In this document: in pieces, positions 1 to 6,173 of the stretch | Layout of the letters: each line of letters starts with the position of its first letter | Position numbering within the stretch: position 1 is the stretch's first letter | Assembly (NCBI GenBank): GCA_023130215.1 | Contig: JAGMAN010000043.1 | Span: 1-8,677 of the forward strand | Direction of reading: 5' to 3' | Length of the DNA: 8,677 nt | From: a bacterium | GTDB lineage: Bacteria; NPL-UPA2; JAGMAN01 | The notes under the pieces: generated by a model | The model's database searches: none | What the model saw: only the letters and a program-made list of their open reading frames with translations | Told to the model about the DNA's origin: nothing | Position numbers and translations under genes: made by a program

Positions 1-419
1 TCCCGGAGAGCTCTCTTGAGGGCTTCTTTCAAGATGGGCCAGAGCTTTTTCAAACTCTCTTTCTTCTCCTCAACCCTAACCATCTCCGGGAAATTGACCA
101 ATAGCTCCATACCAATGCCACCTGGAAGATTAAGCTCCCTTTGCAAGGCTTTCATCTCCCTATAATACTGCCTGGCCAGCCCTCTATCAATCTTAACTTG
201 CCTTGGCTTTTCTCTCTTCCAACTGACAAAGAGGCTTAGAGCTCCTCGCTCTATCCTCTTCTGGAGACAACTCCTCAGCCTTGGTTCCAAAGCTACCAGC
301 TCCGGGGGAAGTTTTGTCTTCAAGTCAAAGAAACGATGGTTAACTGCTCTCAACTCCACTAAAAGATTCCCATGGGGACTCTTAATTTCAGCTTGCCCAA
401 ACCCAGTCATACTTTTCAT
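1..419 (-). CDS. yicC: YicC/YloC-family endoribonuclease, N-terminal part (cut by window edge)
   Basis: The first 139 codons are visible; the rest lies beyond position 1. The protein opens with MKSMTGFGQAE, the hallmark MTGFG start of the YicC/YloC family, followed by VELRAVNHRFFDLKTKLP and a basic helix containing RLRSCLQKRIERG, both typical of the YicC N-terminal domain. Family members are about 290 residues, so roughly half is present. E. coli YicC is reported to be an endoribonuclease affecting RNA turnover; a role here is inferred from homology only. The start codon lies one base after the pyrE stop (TAA-T-ATG), with an AGGA Shine-Dalgarno inside the end of pyrE (430-433) ten bases upstream, so translation is probably coupled to pyrE. 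In many bacteria yicC is followed by gmk and rpoZ, which may lie just outside the window. Confidence 0.9.
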   Translation of the reverse strand, partial: MKSMTGFGQAEIKSPHGNLLVELRAVNHRFFDLKTKLPPELVALEPRLRSCLQKRIERGALSLFVSWKREKPRQVKIDRGLARQYYREMKALQRELNLPGGIGMELLVNFPEMVRVEEKKESLKKLWPILKEALKRALR

Positions 420-420
420 A

Positions 421-990
421 TTATCTTGATCCTGGTTTGTCTAAGGGAATATTCTCCTTGCACAATGGACAGTCCTCAGGCAAATAAGTCTTTAGCTCAA
501 GCTTAATCAGGATTTCCCATCTCACTCCAAAGTCAGCCTTTCCCCCACTCCGATCAACTAAGGAACCAACTGCCACGACGGCTCCTCCCCCTCCCCTCAC
601 CGTTTCCATCGTCTCTCGGACCGAGCTTCCAGTGGTAACTACATCTTCAACTACTAATACCCTTTCCCCCTTCTCAATGCGGAAACCCCTTCGCAAACTT
701 AAGCGGGCGCCTTCCCTTTCAGCAAATATGGCCCTGGCTCCCAAAGCCCTACCTACCTCCTGGGAGAGAACAATTCCTCCCATAGCTGGCCCGATGACCA
801 AGCCTATCTTCTCATTCCTGAAGCGCTCGGCCAGAGATGAGGCCAGGCGACTGGCATAATCCGGGAACGATAGGGCTAAAGCACACTGGATGTAGTCTGC
901 GCTGTGAAGTCCAGAGGAGAGCTGAAAATGTCCCTTAAGAAGCGCTCCCGTCTTTTTAAGGATTGATAAGATTTCTTCTTCCCTGAGCAT
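421..990 (-). CDS. pyrE: Orotate phosphoribosyltransferase (PyrE)
   Basis: Transfers the phosphoribosyl group of PRPP to orotate, giving orotidine 5'-phosphate; cytosolic, fifth step of UMP synthesis. The PRPP-binding signature VLVVEDVVTTGSS is at about residues 111-123, and the N-terminal segment GHFQLSSGLHS is the usual PyrE start region. The tail contains CPLCKENIPL, a Cys pair seen in many PyrE proteins. Two starts are possible: ATG at 999 (192 aa), where AGGA directly abuts the codon and cannot act as its ribosome binding site, or ATG at 990 (189 aa), nine bases from that AGGA (1000-1003). I prefer 990, which gives the usual MxREE-type beginning. The gene follows pyrF by 11 bases (2 bases if 999 is used) and precedes yicC by one base. 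Function is secure; the start is less so. Confidence 0.95.
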   Translation of the reverse strand: MLREEEILSILKKTGALLKGHFQLSSGLHSADYIQCALALSFPDYASRLASSLAERFRNEKIGLVIGPAMGGIVLSQEVGRALGARAIFAEREGARLSLRRGFRIEKGERVLVVEDVVTTGSSVRETMETVRGGGGAVVAVGSLVDRSGGKADFGVRWEILIKLELKTYLPEDCPLCKENIPLDKPGSR

Positions 991-1001
991 TTCCGCCATT
1001 C

Positions 1002-1721
1002 CTAACTTGCTTTCTCCATCTCTTCTAATATCTTGTTGGCTGCCTTTAATGGATCAGCCGCTTGAAGAATTGGTCTTCCTACCACTAAGAAATTAGCTCC
1101 CGACTGTACGGCTTCGCCAGGAGTCATTGTCCTCCGCTGGTCGTCTTTCCCTGCCCAGTCTGGTCTTATGCCCGGGGTTAAGATAATAAAGTCTTGTCCA
1201 CACGCCTTTCGGATAATCCCAATCTCCTTGGGGGAAGCGACAACCCCGTCCAGGCCAGCCTTTTTAGCCAGGCTTGCTAAATGGGCTATCTCATCTTCCA
1301 TATTCCTTCCAATTCCCATTTCTCTCCCCAGCATCTTTTGGTCAATACTGGTCAAAATGGTTACTCCTAAGATAATAGGTCTCCTTACCCCCAGCTCCTC
1401 GGCCATCTTCCGGGTTGCCTCTACAGTCATAGCCATCATTTCGTAACCGCCCATGGCATGCACATTAAACATATAGACACCCAGACGCGTGGCCATCCTC
1501 CCGGCATTGGCTACTGTATTAGGGATGTCATGGTACTTGGCGTCTAAAAAAACATTGGCTCCGGCCTCTTGGACAAGACGGATGATTTCCGGACCCTCCC
1601 GGGTGAAAAGCTGGAGCCCCACCTTAAAAATACTAATAGATCCTTTCAGTTGATTGACCACTCTCAAAGCTTCATCCCGGCCATCCACATCCAGAGCAAG
1701 AATTAATTTATCTTTAACCAT
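1002..1721 (-). CDS. pyrF: Orotidine 5'-phosphate decarboxylase (PyrF)
   Basis: Decarboxylates OMP to UMP, the last step of the pathway; cytosolic TIM-barrel homodimer. At 239 residues the length is normal. The sequence has LILALDV (D11), FKVGLQLF (K33) and the catalytic tetrad motif LDAKYHDIPNT with D60, K62 and D65. The phosphate-binding segments TPGIRP (182-187) and VVGRPI (from about 213) are also present. The ATG at 1721 has only a poor, too-close AAGG upstream. Unlike the other pyr genes, pyrF is preceded by a 141-base A+T-rich gap, because the TcmP/SPL insertion separates it from pyrD. It may therefore depend on read-through from pyrD or on a promoter in that gap. The stop TAG lies just before pyrE. 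Confidence 0.96.
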   Translation of the reverse strand: MVKDKLILALDVDGRDEALRVVNQLKGSISIFKVGLQLFTREGPEIIRLVQEAGANVFLDAKYHDIPNTVANAGRMATRLGVYMFNVHAMGGYEMMAMTVEATRKMAEELGVRRPIILGVTILTSIDQKMLGREMGIGRNMEDEIAHLASLAKKAGLDGVVASPKEIGIIRKACGQDFIILTPGIRPDWAGKDDQRRTMTPGEAVQSGANFLVVGRPILQAADPLKAANKILEEMEKAS

Positions 1722-1862
1722 AGCCTTTGCGAAAATAAAACGCCATCTTCAAATTTATATAATCCCTTATATTGCAATAAGTTATAAGCAATAAACCTGC
1801 CCTAAATTTTTTATTATCATCCCTCTATGAAAATAAATCTACCTCCAGCTTAACACAATAGA
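1722..1862. other. A+T-rich intergenic gap upstream of pyrF
   Basis: This 141-base spacer between the TcmP/SPL gene and pyrF is clearly richer in A and T than the pyr genes. On the minus strand it has a GGAGG with no well-placed start codon after it. It also has a weak promoter-like pair, TTGTGT, 17 bases, then TATTTT. No hairpin with a T-run and no RNA gene is evident. It could hold a secondary promoter for pyrF-pyrE-yicC or simply be the edge of the inserted block. Confidence 0.4.
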
Positions 1863-3893
1863 TTACCAGATACAATTACATTTTATCTCTCTATAATCCA
1901 TGCCTAATTTGTGCCACATCGCCTTAGTTTCTTTACAAAGCGCTATTTTATCATACTTATGTTTTTTCTTTAGATAACTGATGATGTCCAAATACATCTT
2001 TAGACGTGTTGTAAAATCTACCTTTTTGCCCCAACTTGAACTCTCTTTTAAATATTTTTTCCAAGAATTATCTTTAGTACCGTTAAGCGTGCTTTGCAAA
2101 CCTCTTAATGAGCCGAAAGTTATCCTTTCCGGGATAAAATTCAAAAAAATCAAATCGATTAGCTCCTTATAACAGCCTTGCCAGTTTTCTATTGGAACCA
2201 GCGGGTCTATCCTTATTCTAATTTCATAATTCTCCTTGCTTAGCTTCTTTGCCGCTTCAATTCTGTTTACGACCCCTGGCGCTCCTTTTTCCCATTTCTC
2301 TGCTACAGGGATAGCATTTAAACTAAAACTTACAATAACTTGGTCGTGAGGGTTTATCTCTAAAAGATTTTTGATTCTGTCCGATTTTGTGACAAATAGC
2401 ACTTTGTGCTTTTTTCGTCTTTCAAACATTGGAATTATGAATTTAGAGAAAGCGGATGTGCCATTTTCATACATAAGGGAATCAGCGATTTCACCCGTAT
2501 TTAGAATCTCCGGCTCATCCACTTTCTCAAGAAATTCCTCAACATGCAATCTTGTCTTATCATAATCCTTAACTTTAAATCCGGGCAGGATCTTACCATT
2601 ATGAAATCTAAAAGTTCCCTTTAAGTAACACCACGCGCAGTTATAAGGACACCCATAAGCCCATTTAAGTTCAAGAAAATGAGGGCAGATTACATCGGTA
2701 AGCTTCTTAGGCAAAGGAGTTTTATCAAAGCGCGTAATAATGGAACCATCGTTAACATGACTTACTAATAATCTTTTTGTCTCATCAATAAGATTGTATT
2801 CCTTATAATTTATTTTTACCTTCTTGTTAATAATAACTGGTACTTCCAGTAAAGTATTTTCATATTTGTGAGAGGTAGACTCTTTCAAAAGTAGAGAATC
2901 TGAGTTGTGTTTAGGAAAAGTCAAAAATGGATTATGTTTTTGCCTCGGATTCTCGATCTTTTCAGCACCAATATTTTTTAGTACTTTTTCTAAATCTTTA
3001 GCAAGATAGTCTGTTTCTTGCAAAACAAAACCTAAAACTTCATTATATTCAATAAATTTCTTCCTTTTATATTTACTGAAAATTTCTTTTTGAAAAGTTT
3101 GAAAATCTACTTCTGCAAATAGTGAAGGCTCAAAGTATCTTCTACTTTGTTCACTAAACATTACGTCTTTCATTATTTTAAATCCTGTTATATTTTTCGT
3201 AGCATATACTAAGTAATAAAAAGTCCTATTCTTCTTAGGAAATTTATTCCTAAAATCCCAAACAAAAGCACCTGTTTGTTTAATCTGCTCTTTGTATAGC
3301 TTTATCAAATCTTTTTCTTTCTTGGCTTTTTTGTAATCTGATGTGCCGAATAGTTTGGTTATAGTGCTTTCAACTTTCGGTGCTTTAAGCCACCTTTGAA
3401 TTGCATTATATTGGAAGTTTATAAGAATTTCTTTATGAGGCAAATTCAATATAGCTTCTATTTTATCAAAACCCACTCCCGAAAATCCTTCGGGATCAAT
3501 GAAAAAGAATGCTGGGGATTTGTTGATTTTCTTTAATATAGTGTCTATATAGGTTAAAAATTCACCCCTGTGCTTCCGAATATCCAATTTTTCTTCAGAT
3601 TGTTTGAGCGAATTTTCTAAAATGTTGTATCGTTTTGAATCTCTTTCAATACAAATACAATGAAGTTTGCATGTAGGCTTTTGGTATTTAAGCAAAATGT
3701 TAGCAGCAATAACTGGTGATCCCATTTCGCCAGTTTTATATTTACCTGTTCCGGCAAAAGCATCTACATAATAAGCATCTTTAACCCAAGGGCGGTTTGA
3801 AATAATTTTTACCCAAGGCTCCAAATAATTTTCAAAAATACTATGCTTAGAAACGGTTTGGATTCCTTTTTGTTGAAACAAATCCTTTTTCAA
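1863..3893 (-). CDS. Fused TcmP-like (three-Cys-motif partner) and SPL-like radical SAM protein
   Basis: A 676-residue protein with two domains. Residues 1-340 resemble TcmP: KHSIFENYLEPW near the start, a Rossmann-type motif YYVDAFAGTGKY (41-52) followed by GSPVIAAN, and FFFIDPEGF (129-137), like motif IV of SAM-dependent methyltransferases. A probable winged-helix-like stretch runs from about 277 to 330. Residues 350-676 resemble spore photoproduct lyase: the radical SAM cluster motif GCPYNCAWCYL gives CxxxCxxC at C415, C419 and C422, followed by KVLFVTKSDRI, VIVSFSLNA, NRIEAAKKL and a tail with ALCKET and CNC. In other genomes TcmP is a partner of a separate radical-SAM-like three-Cys protein; here the pair is one chain. 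The TTG start has AGAGGG (3899-3904) five bases upstream and overlaps the stop of the HsdS remnant (TTGA). Composition suggests horizontal origin. Substrate unknown; nucleic acid modification or repair is my inference. Confidence 0.8.
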   Translation of the reverse strand: MKKDLFQQKGIQTVSKHSIFENYLEPWVKIISNRPWVKDAYYVDAFAGTGKYKTGEMGSPVIAANILLKYQKPTCKLHCICIERDSKRYNILENSLKQSEEKLDIRKHRGEFLTYIDTILKKINKSPAFFFIDPEGFSGVGFDKIEAILNLPHKEILINFQYNAIQRWLKAPKVESTITKLFGTSDYKKAKKEKDLIKLYKEQIKQTGAFVWDFRNKFPKKNRTFYYLVYATKNITGFKIMKDVMFSEQSRRYFEPSLFAEVDFQTFQKEIFSKYKRKKFIEYNEVLGFVLQETDYLAKDLEKVLKNIGAEKIENPRQKHNPFLTFPKHNSDSLLLKESTSHKYENTLLEVPVIINKKVKINYKEYNLIDETKRLLVSHVNDGSIITRFDKTPLPKKLTDVICPHFLELKWAYGCPYNCAWCYLKGTFRFHNGKILPGFKVKDYDKTRLHVEEFLEKVDEPEILNTGEIADSLMYENGTSAFSKFIIPMFERRKKHKVLFVTKSDRIKNLLEINPHDQVIVSFSLNAIPVAEKWEKGAPGVVNRIEAAKKLSKENYEIRIRIDPLVPIENWQGCYKELIDLIFLNFIPERITFGSLRGLQSTLNGTKDNSWKKYLKESSSWGKKVDFTTRLKMYLDIISYLKKKHKYDKIALCKETKAMWHKLGMDYREIKCNCIW

Positions 3894-4048
3894 TTTGTCC
3901 CTCTCGAAATCATCTTTTCGACTTTTTGTTTAGCTTCTTCTAAAAGTCCTTTTGCCTTTTTGCGTGCTTCGTGAGATTGGCAAATGAGTAAGGCAATTTT
4001 TTGTTGGGTAGATTTTTGAGCTTCGATTACTTTATTTTTAAGTTCTAT
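3890..4048 (-). pseudogene. C-terminal remnant of a type I restriction specificity subunit (HsdS)
   Basis: Directly after the pyrD stop, in the same frame, 52 codons remain open and end in TGA at 3892-3890. They encode a charged coiled-coil tail with QQKIALLI, QSHEARKKAKGLLEEAK and QKVEKMIS. This matches the C-terminal helix typical of HsdS proteins (I/V-x-ES-x-x-x-RK-x-x-LLEEAK-x-x-VE), which pairs the two target-recognition halves in type I restriction-modification. There is no start codon and no target-recognition domain, so it is a 3' fragment, not a gene. Its stop overlaps the TTG start of the TcmP/SPL gene. It suggests that the inserted block was excised from a restriction-modification locus. 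The assignment rests on recognising the tail motif over about 50 residues. Confidence 0.65.
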
Positions 4049-4978
4049 CTACTTTTTCCATCTCGCTCCATAATCTCTCAACTTATTCACATCCCGGATT
4101 TTGTTTTTGACCAGATACTCCTCAATTCCCCGGGAAATTTCTAAGGCTGCGCTGGGATTGACGAAATTAACTGTTCCCACTGCTACCGCCGTAGCCCCGG
4201 CAAGGAGAAACTCAATTGCGTCCTCAGCGGTCATAATTCCACCCATCCCGATAATGGGCAGCTTCACCATGTTGGCCACCTCCCAGACCATTCTGAGAGC
4301 AACGGGCTTGATGGCTGGCCCGGACAATCCACCAGTGACGTTAGCTAAGCTGGGTTTGCGCCGCTCAATATCAACGGCCATTCCTAAAGGAGTATTTATT
4401 AGAGACACTGCATCGCCTCCGCCATCCTCAGCCGCCTGGGCAATGGCAGTTATATCGGTGACATTTGGGGTTAATTTGATGATAAGGGGGAGCTTGGTAA
4501 CTTTCCTGACCTTGCTCACTAATCGGCGCACAGTCCCCGTTTCCCTTCCAAACTCCATTCCCCCTTTTTCAACATTTGGGCAGGAGACATTGACCTCCAG
4601 GCCGGACACTGCCTCCACTTTGTCTAAACGTTCAGATATATGGACATACTCCTCTTCCTTTTCTCCACAGATGTTAACGATAATCGGTGTGTTGAATCTC
4701 TGGAGAAAAGGCAGCTTCTCCTTTATGAAAATCTCCAGGCCGACATTCTCTAAGCCAATGGAATTGAGCAGGCCGGAAGAAGTCTCTACAATCCGCGGTG
4801 GAGGATTTCCCTTGCGAGGCTGGACAGTAATGCCTTTGGTGACAATTGCCCCCAACTGGTTCAAGTTGACTAATGGCTCGTATTCTTCTCCGTAACCAAA
4901 AGTTCCAGAGGCAACCATGACCGGGCTGCGCATCTTTATCCCAGCCACCTTCACTGAAAGATTTACCTTCGGTTCCAC
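4049..4978 (-). CDS. pyrD: Dihydroorotate dehydrogenase B, catalytic FMN subunit (PyrD, class 1B)
   Basis: Oxidises dihydroorotate to orotate on FMN; with PyrK it forms the cytosolic class 1B enzyme that passes electrons to NAD+. The 309-residue protein shows ASGTFGYGEEY (23-33), TKGI with K48, NSIGLENVG (72-80), the catalytic-cysteine motif NVSCPNV with C133, and IIKLTPNVTDI. It also has the FMN-site segments SLINTPLG (N195), IGMGGI (243-248) and AVAVGT. A class 1 Cys, not the class 2 Ser, fits the adjacent pyrK. The start is GTG at 4978, overlapping the pyrK end by 16 bases; the ribosome binding site is weak, consistent with translational coupling. The C-terminus looks complete (RDYGARWKK), so the inserted block begins right after the TAG stop without damaging the gene. 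Confidence 0.95.
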   Translation of the reverse strand: MEPKVNLSVKVAGIKMRSPVMVASGTFGYGEEYEPLVNLNQLGAIVTKGITVQPRKGNPPPRIVETSSGLLNSIGLENVGLEIFIKEKLPFLQRFNTPIIVNICGEKEEEYVHISERLDKVEAVSGLEVNVSCPNVEKGGMEFGRETGTVRRLVSKVRKVTKLPLIIKLTPNVTDITAIAQAAEDGGGDAVSLINTPLGMAVDIERRKPSLANVTGGLSGPAIKPVALRMVWEVANMVKLPIIGMGGIMTAEDAIEFLLAGATAVAVGTVNFVNPSAALEISRGIEEYLVKNKIRDVNKLRDYGARWKK

Positions 4979-5847
4979 ACTACTTCATCAGCCCCAAACA
5001 CCGGTCCGTCCTTACATATTCTCTTATAACTAAAATCTGCTTCTTCCATCTGTCCGCCATCGGCGGGACTATCTTTCCCCTTGCCTTTTGAATTTTTCAC
5101 TTTTATGGCGCATCCCAAGCAAGCTCCCACCCCACAACCCATCCGCCCCTCCAGGGAGAGCTGAGCGGGAATTTTCTTCTCCGATGTGATCTCAGCTATT
5201 TTCTTGAGCATAACCTCAGGGCCACAGGCGTAAACAGTTAAAAGTTCAAAGTTTAAAGTTGAAAGCAACTCCTTGAAAAGACCTACTGCTGTCCCACTGT
5301 AACCAAGACTTCCATCTTCAGAAGCCACCCTTACCTGACAACCCAGTTCTTTAAACTCTTCTTCGCACAGGACCAATTTCTTCATCTTGGCTCCGATAAT
5401 CACATGTACTTTCTTGCTTTGAACTTTGAGCTTTGAACTCTGAACTATCTCTTGAGCCAGAGCCAGGAGGGGAGCCACTCCAATTCCTCCGGCTATTAGG
5501 ATAGCCGTTTCCATGTCTCCCGGGAGATCAAATCCGTTACCCAGCGGGCCCAAAATATCCAGCTCCTCTCCTACCTGCCTCCCCGACAATATCATTGTGC
5601 CTTTCCCCGCTACCTCATAAAGTATTTCAACATTTTGCAACCTTGAATCTTTAACCTTAAACTTTTCACTAATTCTGTGCACACTGAATGGCCTCCTCAG
5701 AAGAGGGGAATAACCTACTACAACCCTGACATGAAGAAACTGCCCTGCTCTTGCCTCCCCGGCTATCTCGGGAGCCTCCAGTCTCATCCTGAAACAGTCA
5801 GGGGCAACCTCCTCATTGGATAAGATCCTTACCTTCCCTTGCCACAT
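4963..5847 (-). CDS. pyrK: Dihydroorotate dehydrogenase B, electron-transfer subunit (PyrK)
   Basis: FAD and [2Fe-2S] subunit that relays electrons from PyrD to NAD+. The ferredoxin-reductase-like FAD motif RRPFSVH is at 51-57, and ILGPLGNGF and the nucleotide-binding loop IAGGIGVAPLLAL follow (98-130). YACGPEVM is at 206-213. The cluster ligands are C238, C243 and C246 (GCGVGACLGC) plus C278 (ICKDGPVF). At 294 residues it is some 30 longer than usual. The excess falls in low-complexity, repeat-like segments at about 61-74, 136-146, 195-204 and 251-270, the last enlarging the loop between cluster ligands 3 and 4. The frame stays open and all ligands remain, so the protein is probably functional. 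The ATG at 5847 is 19 bases after hicB and has no clear ribosome binding site. Confidence 0.93.
   Translation of the reverse strand: MWQGKVRILSNEEVAPDCFRMRLEAPEIAGEARAGQFLHVRVVVGYSPLLRRPFSVHRISEKFKVKDSRLQNVEILYEVAGKGTMILSGRQVGEELDILGPLGNGFDLPGDMETAILIAGGIGVAPLLALAQEIVQSSKLKVQSKKVHVIIGAKMKKLVLCEEEFKELGCQVRVASEDGSLGYSGTAVGLFKELLSTLNFELLTVYACGPEVMLKKIAEITSEKKIPAQLSLEGRMGCGVGACLGCAIKVKNSKGKGKDSPADGGQMEEADFSYKRICKDGPVFGADEVVWNRR
5052..5069. repeat. GC-rich palindrome inside pyrK
   Basis: GTCCGCC-ATC-GGCGGGAC forms a stem (CCGCC at 5054-5058 with GGCGG at 5062-5066, outer bases pairing with one bulge). It encodes SPADGGQ in pyrK, in the extra loop between the third and fourth cluster cysteines. 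It looks like a small dispersed palindromic unit tolerated in frame; copies elsewhere in the genome are not visible here. Confidence 0.55.
5236..5265. repeat. Heptad-like A+T-rich repeat, copy 1 (inverted relative to 5417-5446)
   Basis: A run of AAGTTCAAAGTTTAAAGTT-like units inside pyrK, encoding STLNFELLT. Its reverse complement matches 5417-5446 at 25 of 30 positions. The encoded residues look like a repeat-derived in-frame insertion in a surface loop. Confidence 0.6.
5417..5446. repeat. Heptad-like A+T-rich repeat, copy 2 (inverted partner of 5236-5265)
   Basis: CTTTGAACTTTGAGCTTTGA-type sequence inside pyrK, encoding QSSKLKVQSK. It is the inverted partner of 5236-5265 (25 of 30 identical), with about 150 bases between them. 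A related, more degenerate stretch lies at about 5628-5667 (SEKFKVKDSRLQ). Such SSKLKVQS-like peptides are a common sign of short dispersed repeats entering coding sequence. Confidence 0.6.
5628..5667. repeat. Degenerate AAGTTTAAGGTTAAAG-type repeat in pyrK
   Basis: Read on the minus strand this stretch has AAGTTTAAGGTTAAAGATTC and encodes EKFKVKDSRLQNVE. It resembles the units at 5236-5265 and 5417-5446 but is less regular. It falls between the FAD-binding RRPFSVH motif and the next beta strand, where other PyrK proteins have a short turn. Confidence 0.4.
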
Positions 5848-5866
5848 AAGAACAATCTCTGACAGC

Positions 5867-6169
5867 TTAACCGTGCGAAGTTTCGGTTTTAGTGCCTTCG
5901 CAGATTTTTTCTTGAAGCATCATCCTCAGTTGTGGAACAGAATATTCACGGTTCGATGGAATAGCAAGACGATGTCCTAATTTAAGTCCTACAAGAATCC
6001 AATCTTCCAAAGTAGAACGTAATTCATCCTCACATTCTCGCAAGGATTTTGCAAAAGCAATCACCCCTTTACATTTTGGTATTCGCCCTGCAAAAGAACC
6101 ATCCTCAAGTTTGTCATAGTCAGCATACGCCAAGGCACAATTAATATAATCTGTCAAAGTAAATTCCAT
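5867..6169 (-). CDS. Solo HicB-family antitoxin-like protein
   Basis: A 100-residue protein. Residues 12-68 match the HicB antitoxin fold: ALAYADYDKLEDGSFAGRIP, then GVIAFAKSLRECEDELRSTL and EDWILVGLKLGHRLAIP, the last ending the degenerate RNase H-like domain. HicB proteins normally neutralise the small mRNA interferase HicA and repress their own promoter. No HicA gene of about 60 codons is visible on either side, and the C-terminal 30 residues are too short to be recognised as a ribbon-helix-helix or HTH domain. An in-frame ATG exists seven codons upstream (6190), but the strong AGGAGGTGA at 6174-6182 fixes the start at 6169. The gene lies between pyrC and pyrK, co-directional with the operon. 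It may be an orphan antitoxin or a regulator; a role in pyrimidine metabolism is not supported. Confidence 0.75.
   Translation of the reverse strand: MEFTLTDYINCALAYADYDKLEDGSFAGRIPKCKGVIAFAKSLRECEDELRSTLEDWILVGLKLGHRLAIPSNREYSVPQLRMMLQEKICEGTKTETSHG
5874..5902. repeat. Hairpin at the 3' end of the hicB-like gene
   Basis: TGCGAAG (5874-5880) and CTTCGCA (5896-5902) form a perfect 7-bp stem around a 15-base loop that holds the left inverted repeat. A T-run (5905-5910) follows only on the plus strand, where no gene reads toward it, so I do not call it a terminator for the operon. Confidence 0.45.
5878..5892. repeat. Inverted repeat, left copy, at the end of the hicB unit
   Basis: AAGTTTCGGTTTTAG. 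The first 12 bases are the exact reverse complement of 6282-6293, and three more match if one T is skipped. It lies within the last codons of the hicB-like gene. Confidence 0.55.
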
Positions 6170-6173
6170 CTGT

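Noticed and set aside
1830-4048. Target-site duplication flanking the TcmP block (GTAGAT near both ends)
   Set aside because: Only six bases are shared and their positions do not match both junctions; expected by chance in A+T-rich DNA.
4101-4895. A 264-codon open frame on the plus strand opposite pyrD
   Set aside because: It is a shadow of pyrD: no recognisable domain, no ribosome binding site, and the minus-strand frame has all class 1B PyrD motifs.
5896-5910. Rho-independent terminator (7-bp stem followed by a T-run)
   Set aside because: The T-run follows the stem only on the plus strand, where no gene reads toward it, and the sequence is inside a minus-strand coding region.
5863-5930. 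Possible integron attC site at the end of the hicB-like gene (GTTAAGC core with nested stems)
   Set aside because: A GTTRRRY-like core is present on the minus strand, but the partner RYYYAAC core is imperfect and no integrase or cassette array is seen.
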